A program made the position numbers and the translations under genes. A stretch of 64,000 nt of DNA, taken from assembly GCA_025353585.1 (NCBI GenBank), contig JANXOM010000295.1, positions 1-64,000 on the forward strand, in the 5' to 3' direction. This DNA comes from Deltaproteobacteria bacterium. Its GTDB lineage: Bacteria; Myxococcota_A; Polyangia; Haliangiales; Haliangiaceae. The notes below the pieces were generated by a model. The model ran no database searches. It was not told where the DNA came from and saw only the letters and a program-made list of their open reading frames with translations. Shown piece after piece: positions 55,965-64,000 of the stretch; within the stretch, counting starts at the first letter, position 1; the number at the start of each line of letters is the position of its first letter.

Positions 55965-56396
55965 ATGAGCTCTCGCACCCGCGGCCTGGCGGCGCTTCTC
56001 GTGATCGGTGCAATGCAGGCGTGCGGGGGCGGTAACACCACCACGGACGCGGCCAAGATCGACGGCCCCAAGGTGGACGCGCCGGTGGCGGCCACGGCGA
56101 TGGCGGCGTGCATGCACATCTGCCTGTGCGAGGCGAACGCCCCGGGGACGCCGGGCACGACCGACGCGATGTGCCAGGCTGACTGCCAGCAGAGCGAGGG
56201 GCCGTTCACGAGCACCAGCACGGGAACGAGCACCAGCACGAGCACCAGCACCAGCCTGTCGACGGGGACGAGCTTCAGCACGACGGCCGGTGGCGTCGAC
56301 TTCGCGGCTTCCGAGCAAGCGTGCGTGGCATGCTTCGCCGCCGCATCGTGTAGCGGCATCGTCGCCGGCACGGTGTGCGCCAGCGACTGCCAGTAG
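55965..56396 (+). CDS. Small Cys-rich lipoprotein with Thr/Ser repeat
   Basis: 143 residues. Signal ALLVIGAMQAC (Cys20). Four cysteine pairs, e.g. CMHICLC and CVACFAAASC, flank a central Thr/Ser/Gly stretch (STSTGTSTSTSTS). It resembles short cell-surface spacer proteins. Unknown function; ends TAG. It is 9 bp before the phosphotransferase-like gene and could be co-transcribed with it. Confidence 0.6.
   Translation: MSSRTRGLAALLVIGAMQACGGGNTTTDAAKIDGPKVDAPVAATAMAACMHICLCEANAPGTPGTTDAMCQADCQQSEGPFTSTSTGTSTSTSTSTSLSTGTSFSTTAGGVDFAASEQACVACFAAASCSGIVAGTVCASDCQ
56208..56256 (+). repeat. Degenerate ~12-bp tandem repeat
   Basis: Units based on ACGAGCACCAGC encode the Thr/Ser run inside the small Cys-rich lipoprotein. 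Such tracts readily expand or contract. Confidence 0.6.
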
Positions 56397-56405
56397 CGCC
56401 GCTCC

Positions 56406-58884
56406 GTGGCGCTGTCGGCCAGCCGCGCGGTCGCGACCTTTGCGCTCGCGCTCGCGCTGATTCGCTCCGTCGCAGCGGTGTGGTTCTCGTCGGAGATCGT
56501 CGAGACACCGCGCAACACCGAGGTGGCCGCGCCGCGCCAGACCGAGCGCGTGGTCCTGGTCGTGGTCGACGGCCTCCGTCACGACACGGCGCTCGAGAGC
56601 GACCTCATGCCGCGCCTCCAGGCGATCGCGCGCGCGGGCACGGCGGGGGTCTCGACGGCCTCGCTGGTCACGATGACGGGGCTCGGGGTCCGGACGCTGG
56701 GCACGGGGACGTCCCCGGCGCTCGCCGACATCCTGCTCGAGACGCACCTGCCGCCGGTCACGTTCGACAACGTCTTCGCGGCGCTGCGGGCCCGCGGCGA
56801 TCACATCGCGTGGCTCGGCAACACCGCGTGGCGAGAGCTGTTCGGCGCGTCGATCGATATCGATGCGAAGATCGACACCGAGCTCGACATGATGTCGCGC
56901 GCGAACAACGTCTGGGCCGCCGATCGCGTGATCGTCCGCCGCGCGGTCGCCATGATGGCGCGGCGCGACTGGAGCTTGTTCGTGGTCCACATCGGCGGCC
57001 TCGACAACGCGAGCCATCGCTTCACGCCGTTCGGCGAGGAATTCCGGGCGAAGGCGCGCGCCGTCGATGCCGACCTCGACCGGCTCGTCCAGGCCGCCGG
57101 CCCGGAGACGACGGTGATCATCACGAGCGACCACGGCACGAGCGACCGGGGCCATCACGGCAGCGGCGAGCCGATCACGCGCCGCACGCCGCTCGTGTTC
57201 ACCGGGGCCGCGACGCGCAGCGGACGCCGGGTCGACGCGCACCAGACGGACATCGCGCCCACGATCGCGGCGCTGCTCGCGGTGCCGATCCCGGCGCCGT
57301 CCGAGGGCGAGGTCCTGCTCGACGCGCTGGCGCTCACGCCCGACGCGGAGCGCGCCCTCCGCGCGGCCAACGTCGCCCAGCTCCAGCGGTACGCCGACGC
57401 CTACGGAGCGGCGCGCGGGCTCGAGCCTCCGACGATCGCGCCGACCACGGAGGGCATGCGCGCGCTCGGTGACTGGATCGAAGCGACACGCTCGAGCTCG
57501 GGGCTCGCGCCGGCCCTGTGGGCGCTCGGCTTGCTGCTCGCGGCCCTCGCGTGGCTCGGCACCCCGGGCCGACGCGTGGCGGTCGCGAGCGCGATCGCCG
57601 TCGCGGTGTCCGCGCTGTGCTGTCTCGGCAGCGGGCAGAGCGCGGTCCTCGGCGGGCTCGCGCTCGGCGCGAGCGGGTTCGCCGCCGTCGTCGCGCTGCG
57701 CGGGGCGCCGTGCGGGTGGCGAGCGGGAGCCGTCGGCGCGGCGGTCCTCCTCGGGCTCGAGCTCGGGATGGTCGCGTGGAAGCTGCACCACCGCTTCGTC
57801 GAGATGAAGATGAACGACGTGTACGGCTTCGTGCACCTCTCGGATCGCGCCGTCCAGACCGTGCTCACGCTCCTCGCCGCGGTGGGCGCCACCCTGCTCG
57901 CGCGCGCGCGCGCGCTGGCCGCATGGCCGGTGGGCGATGCTCGGGGTCCTGTTCGGCGCGTCGGCCCTCGCCGACTCGATCGCGATCCCGGCCGCCCTCG
58001 TCGCCGGGATGGCGGCCGCGGCGGCCTCGGCGCGACCGCGCGAGCTCGCCGCGATCGGCGCGACGGCCGCGCTCGGTGTCCTCGGGCTCGTGCTCGCCGA
58101 CAACGCGTGGCTCGCCGCGATCCCGCTCGCCGTGGGCGCGCCGCTGGTCCTGGCGGCCACGGGCGCCGCGGTCTCGGCGCGGACGGCGCGAGGGCGCCTG
58201 AGCCTCCTGGTGTTCGGTCTCGCCGCGTCCGCCGTGCGGCTCGCCGGCGATCCGGCCGGCCCCTATCGCATCACCCTCGGCGCGATCTGCGTCGGCGCGA
58301 TCGTCATGGCGCGCCTCGAGCGGACCCGCGACGGGCGGTCGCTCGCGCTCGTCGGCTGGGCGGGCGCCATCGCGCTGGCCATGTTGTCGCGCTCGGCGCA
58401 GGAGCCCGGCCTGCTGGGCTGGGTCACGTTCGCGGCCGTCGTGGGGCGGTGCTCGGCGGTCGCCCGGTCCGACGACCGCGCGGTCCTGGTGGCAACCCTG
58501 TGCGCGCTCGCCGTCCGGTTTGCCTGCTTCGGGCTCTTCGAGGGAGCCTTCGAGCTGAGCCACCTCGAGGTCTGGGTCGCGTATCAGGGCAATCCGAGCA
58601 CCACGGTCGCGTTCGGGGCGGCCGTCATCGCGATCAAGTTCGCGCTCCCCCTCGTCGTCGCGCTCGCGCTCGTCGTGACGCACATGGAGCCCGCGGCGCG
58701 CCGGCGCGTCGTGACCTGGACGATCGCGTTCCTGTGCCTGCGGATCGCGCACATCGTGATCGCGATGACGTTCGCGCGGGGGACGTTTTACTCGCCGTAC
58801 TACGACTCGGGGCAGCTCGTCTTCACGTACCTGATGCTGCTCAGCGGACCGGTCGCGGTCGCGGTCCTCGCAGCGCTCGCCTGA
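56406..58884 (+). CDS. GPI-ethanolamine-phosphate-transferase-like membrane enzyme, frameshifted at a (CG)8 tract
   Basis: N-terminal half (about 1-300): VVLVVVDGLRHD, SLVTMTGLGVRTLGTGTSP, VVHIGGLDNASHRF and SDHGTSDRGHHGSGEPIT, the metal/nucleophile layout of the alkaline phosphatase superfamily, closest to PIG-N/O/G-type enzymes. Multiple helices follow (about 370-500). At the CG run (57899-57914) the frame turns into Arg/Pro-rich nonsense, while the +1 frame carries on as RWAMLGVLFGASALADS and six or so more helices to TGA at 58884. Two missing bases (one CG unit) would make one 826-residue protein. Otherwise the second half starts at ATG 57937. Confidence 0.7.
57899..57914 (+). repeat. (CG)8 dinucleotide tract at the frameshift
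   Basis: Eight CG units in a coding region. Gain of one unit (+2) would restore a single open frame, making this a candidate slippage site. Confidence 0.7.
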
Positions 58885-61113
<2,229 letters not shown>

Positions 61114-61127
61114 GCGCGGTCGCTACC

Positions 61128-62324
61128 TCACTTCCGCGCGTCGGGGTACTTCGTGGTCTCGTAGTACGAGAAGATCTCGTTGTCCGCGGCGATCACGAAG
61201 ATGGCGTCGTCGTTGAAGTGCATGATCTCGACGGACTGGCCGAAGGACTGGTTGTTCTCGGGCTGATCGTCGTTGAGCGCGAGCGAGATCGCGTCGCTGA
61301 CCGAGCCGCCCACGATGTCCACCTCGTGGACCTCGACCTGGCCGGCGGTGACGTTCTGCACCGGGCGCGTCGGGAACCCGAGGGCCAGGTACGGCGTGCC
61401 GGTGACCGTGCCGAACGCGGCGCTGCGCAGGCCGGGATAGGTCGCGGGCTGGACGCCGGCGGCGGGCAGGCCCGTCGTCACGTCGTACACGCCGGCCATG
61501 CCATCCCCGCCGACCATCGGCGCGACGCCGACGACCAGGACAAAGCTGCCGCCGATCGGGATGAGCTTGCTGCGCGGGCCCGGCTTGAAGCCGAGGTCGA
61601 TCGCCGCGCCGATCGGCGCCGCCGCGATCACGGTCGTGCCATCGCACGTGCCGGTGACCGTCGCCGCGTCGTACTGGAGCAGCTTGCCCTGGTCGTTCCA
61701 GACGAGGACGTTGGCGCCGAGGGGCGCCATCGCGATCGCCTGCAGCGGCGCGATGAGGTCATCGTTCGCGACGCACGTGCTCGCCGTGCTGCCCGCGATG
61801 CCGTGGAAGTTGCCCGTGCCGCTGACGAGCAGCTTCGACGCTGCCCCGCCGGCGCCCGGGAGGAACACGGCCGAGTTCGGCTTGGCGTCGTTGACCGTCA
61901 GCTCGACGAGCGCGTCTGCCGCGCCCGACAGCACGACGGTGCGGCCCTCGGTCGAGGGGATGACGAGCGCGACGTTGTCGCTGCTGGGATCGGCGACGAG
62001 CGACGGCGCGTCGGGGATCGAGTTGATCGTGAACTCCTTGTTCAGATCGACCGCGGCCGGCCCGAGGGTCGTGTTGCCCTTCGTGTCGTACACGAGCGTC
62101 GAGAAGGAGGGCTCGTTCGCGCCGATGACGGCGAGCTTGCCGCCCTGACCGGTGTGCTGGACCTGCAACAGCTCGAGGCCGTAGTCGGTGGAGTTGACGC
62201 CGGGCTTGCTGGTCGAGTGAACCCAGGTCGTGTCGGCGAGGTCGTCGAACTCGGTCCACTTGCAGGCGCCCGCGGAGGTGGCGAGGGCGGCGGTGGCCGC
62301 GATCCAGAGTGTTGCGCGCAGCAT
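61128..62324 (-). CDS. Predicted beta-propeller lipoprotein
   Basis: 398 residues. Signal AATAALATSAGAC (Cys21). About seven repeats of strand-turn units with GG/DG turns, such as GGKLAVIGANEPSF, AIAMAPLGANVLVWNDQGKL and GDGMAGVYDVTTGLPAAG, suggest a propeller of unrecognised family. ATG shares a base with the previous stop (TGATG) and 14 bp separate it from the kinase gene, so it forms a transcription unit with them. Confidence 0.65.
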   Translation of the reverse strand: MLRATLWIAATAALATSAGACKWTEFDDLADTTWVHSTSKPGVNSTDYGLELLQVQHTGQGGKLAVIGANEPSFSTLVYDTKGNTTLGPAAVDLNKEFTINSIPDAPSLVADPSSDNVALVIPSTEGRTVVLSGAADALVELTVNDAKPNSAVFLPGAGGAASKLLVSGTGNFHGIAGSTASTCVANDDLIAPLQAIAMAPLGANVLVWNDQGKLLQYDAATVTGTCDGTTVIAAAPIGAAIDLGFKPGPRSKLIPIGGSFVLVVGVAPMVGGDGMAGVYDVTTGLPAAGVQPATYPGLRSAAFGTVTGTPYLALGFPTRPVQNVTAGQVEVHEVDIVGGSVSDAISLALNDDQPENNQSFGQSVEIMHFNDDAIFVIAADNEIFSYYETTKYPDARK

Positions 62325-63835
62325 CAGAAGTGCCCTCCCATCGCGAGCCCCGCGTACGTGGGGCTGATCTCCGGCTGCAGCGCGAGCGCGCGCATGTCGA
62401 TGAGGCCGGTGGACGGCGACCCCTTGTCACGGAACGTGTAATAGATGGCCGTCAGCGCGGTGATGCCGGCGACGGTGAACGCCGCGTCGGCGCCGATCGC
62501 GTAGACCTTGCCGCGGGTGAACCGCGGGTCGTTCGAGTCCGGCGGCGGGGTACCGGCCTTGATGTCGGCCTTGAGATCATCGCGCAACTTGTTGGCCTGG
62601 AGGCCCAGGTAGATGCCGCCGCCGCCGAAGCCGGCGGCCAGGACGTACGCGACGATGGCGTCGCTGCGGCTCGGCTCGGGCGCGAGGGTCGCGCGGATGG
62701 ACGTCTCCGTCTTCGCCTGGATGTTGATGCGGCGCGTGTACGCCTTGTAGCCGGGGCGCTTCACCGTGACGAGGTGGTCGCCTTGCTGCACGCCCTTCAA
62801 GCAGGGGCCGCGCTCGCACAGGACCTTGCCGTCGACGGAGATGCTCGCGTCCTCGATGCCGATGCCGAGCACGTTGAGCTTGCCGACAGGCGAGCCCTTG
62901 AGGGCGGCCTTGACCGACAGCGTCTCGCCGGCGATGACCTCGACCTCCTGCTTGTACTCGTCGTAGCCGTCCGACGAGATCCAGAACGTGTGCTTGCCGG
63001 GCTTGATGTTCTGCTGCAGCGGCGTGCGGCCGATGGCGCCCTGCGCCTTGTCGTCGATGAAGATGTCGGAGTTCGGGATGTTGGACGTGACCTCGACCCA
63101 GCCGAGGTACGTCGACTGCGACATCACCGCGCGGAGCACGAACAGCTTGCTCGGGTCGGCGGAGACGGTCGACTCGGAGACCTGATAGCCGCGCTTCTCG
63201 ATGATGAGCTTGTGCTCGCCCTCGAGGGATCCGGACCACGGCGTGGTGGCGAACGGGCCCTTCTTGCGATCGTCGAGGTAGATCGTGGCGTTCTGGGGCT
63301 CGCTCTCGATGACGATGAGGCCGCGGACCTTCACGTCACCGAGCTCGGCGACCTCCTTCGACGGCGCGGCCGGGAGCACGGCGACGGGGGTGGCGGAGCC
63401 GGCGCCCGAGCCATCGGTCGGCGGCGGGGTGGCGGCCTTCGCGTCGTGGATGCGCTTGATCTCGGTCTCGAGGACGCCGATCGCCTTCTCGACCTTCGGC
63501 TTGTCCGCGGCCGTCGGATCCTCGGCGAGGTACTTCTTGTAGAACTCGACGGCCTTCTCGTACGAGGCGGTGTCGGAGTCCTTCTTGCCCTTCATGTGGT
63601 AGCTGGCGCCGACGTTGTAAAGGAACTGCGGGAACTGCCGCGCGGCGTACGCTTCCTGGAACTCCTGCGCGGCTTTATCGAAGTTGCCTTGCAGGTAGTC
63701 GAGCTGCGCGGAGTCGAAGGACCCTTGCGCTTTCTTCAACGCATCGGCGGTTTGCGCGGTGGCCGGATGCGCGCCCGTGACGAGGCACGCAGCGACGCAG
63801 ATCGCCGACAAGATATAGCTAGGCCGTAGGCTCAT
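62324..63835 (-). CDS. TPR- and PEGA-domain exported protein
   Basis: 503 residues; GGGGGAG Shine-Dalgarno. Signal peptide (about 1-27, ending ATAQ). TPR-like region (about 30-130; GNFDKAAQEFQEAYAARQFP). Then PEGA-type beta domains: VIESEPQNATIYLDDRKKG, VTSNIPNSDIFIDDKAQG, and a Cys-bonded third with KVLCERGPCLKGVQQGDH. Two C-terminal hydrophobic helices (about 400-420 and 455-475) anchor it. PEGA proteins bind the envelope surface. First gene of the three-gene unit with the kinase. Confidence 0.85.
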   Translation of the reverse strand: MSLRPSYILSAICVAACLVTGAHPATAQTADALKKAQGSFDSAQLDYLQGNFDKAAQEFQEAYAARQFPQFLYNVGASYHMKGKKDSDTASYEKAVEFYKKYLAEDPTAADKPKVEKAIGVLETEIKRIHDAKAATPPPTDGSGAGSATPVAVLPAAPSKEVAELGDVKVRGLIVIESEPQNATIYLDDRKKGPFATTPWSGSLEGEHKLIIEKRGYQVSESTVSADPSKLFVLRAVMSQSTYLGWVEVTSNIPNSDIFIDDKAQGAIGRTPLQQNIKPGKHTFWISSDGYDEYKQEVEVIAGETLSVKAALKGSPVGKLNVLGIGIEDASISVDGKVLCERGPCLKGVQQGDHLVTVKRPGYKAYTRRINIQAKTETSIRATLAPEPSRSDAIVAYVLAAGFGGGGIYLGLQANKLRDDLKADIKAGTPPPDSNDPRFTRGKVYAIGADAAFTVAGITALTAIYYTFRDKGSPSTGLIDMRALALQPEISPTYAGLAMGGHF

Positions 63836-63910
63836 GCAGCTCCCCCAGAGGCGAAGATGGTACCACAGGCCGGGGCGGATCGCCTGTGATCGGGCTCGCG
63901 GCGCGTGGCC

Positions 63911-64000
63911 TTAGCGGGCGCGCCGCAGCTCGCGGAAGCGAAAGATTCCGGTCGTGTGGCCGTCGCTGAAGTGGACGCCGACGCCGTAGTTCCCCATCAG
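63911..64000 (-). CDS. C-terminal fragment of a DUF971-like protein, truncated by the window end
   Basis: Thirty codons to TAA at 63911. MGNYGVGVHFSDGHTTGIF then RFRELRRAR matches the end of DUF971 / gamma-butyrobetaine-hydroxylase-like N-terminal domains (NYAVxxxWSDGHxTGIY). The rest lies outside the window. The gap 63836-63910 has no gene. Confidence 0.65.
   Translation of the reverse strand: MMGNYGVGVHFSDGHTTGIFRFRELRRAR

Overview
The window is uniformly high-GC and densely coding. Many genes overlap by 1-4 bp (ATGA, GTGA or TGATG junctions), and GTG starts are common. Gene content fits a Myxococcota-type bacterium, perhaps Haliangiales/Kofleriaceae-like: at least fifteen predicted lipoproteins, Asp-Ala-Gly-rich and Cys-rich secreted proteins, three Hanks-type Ser/Thr kinases, an FHA-domain sigma54 activator, PEGA/TPR proteins and a thiol-activated cytolysin. 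This assignment is inferred from gene content; no rRNA or tRNA gene was seen.

Layout. 1-13.5 kb: 3' part of a B12-dependent ribonucleotide reductase (nrdJ), two methyltransferases, lipoproteins, and a tight minus-strand operon of Cys-less glutaredoxin, cbpA, cbpM and an exported methyltransferase, then msrA and def. 13.5-19.1 kb: a five-gene overlapping operon (OprO/OprP-like porin, purple-acid-type phosphatase, frameshifted TPR membrane protein, two membrane proteins) beside a lipin-like phosphatase lipoprotein. 19.2-22 kb: frmA and a cholesterol-dependent-cytolysin-family lipoprotein with an in-frame TAG. 22-27.1 kb: EmrAB-type efflux pair, SigG-like ECF sigma factor, GFA protein and tapT in one minus-strand run. 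27.3-32.8 kb: zinc-ribbon proteins, ppk1 and a TPR-SUFU protein. 32.9-35.4 kb: two secreted proteins. 35.4-42.2 kb: a signalling block (kinase-AAA protein divergent from FHA-sigma54 activator, second kinase and polyphosphate:AMP phosphotransferase). 42.2-47.4 kb: a beta-propeller lipoprotein with a second in-frame TAG, a DUF3108 lipoprotein and korAB. 47.5-51.6 kb: an RNB nuclease, a pepsin-fold-like lipoprotein and a SEC-C protein. 51.6-52 kb: a gene remnant and a palindromic repeat. 52-54.7 kb: a copper-amine-oxidase-like protein split over two genes, in an operon with a DUF2804 protein. 54.8-64 kb: lipoproteins, a GPI-ethanolamine-phosphate-transferase-like gene broken at a CG-dinucleotide tract, a third kinase with TPR/PEGA partners, and the 3' end of a DUF971-like gene.

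Themes. Phosphate handling recurs: porin plus phosphatase, lipin-like phosphatase, PPK1 and a PPK2-type phosphotransferase. Envelope and secreted proteins dominate. Four otherwise coherent genes carry a minimal lesion each (two in-frame TAG, two frameshifts). These may be sequence errors, fresh pseudogenes or programmed events, and only reads or proteomics can decide.

Gene starts fall into two classes. A minority have a clear Shine-Dalgarno sequence. About sixteen instead have a TANNNT hexamer 4-10 nt before the start codon, as expected for leaderless transcripts.
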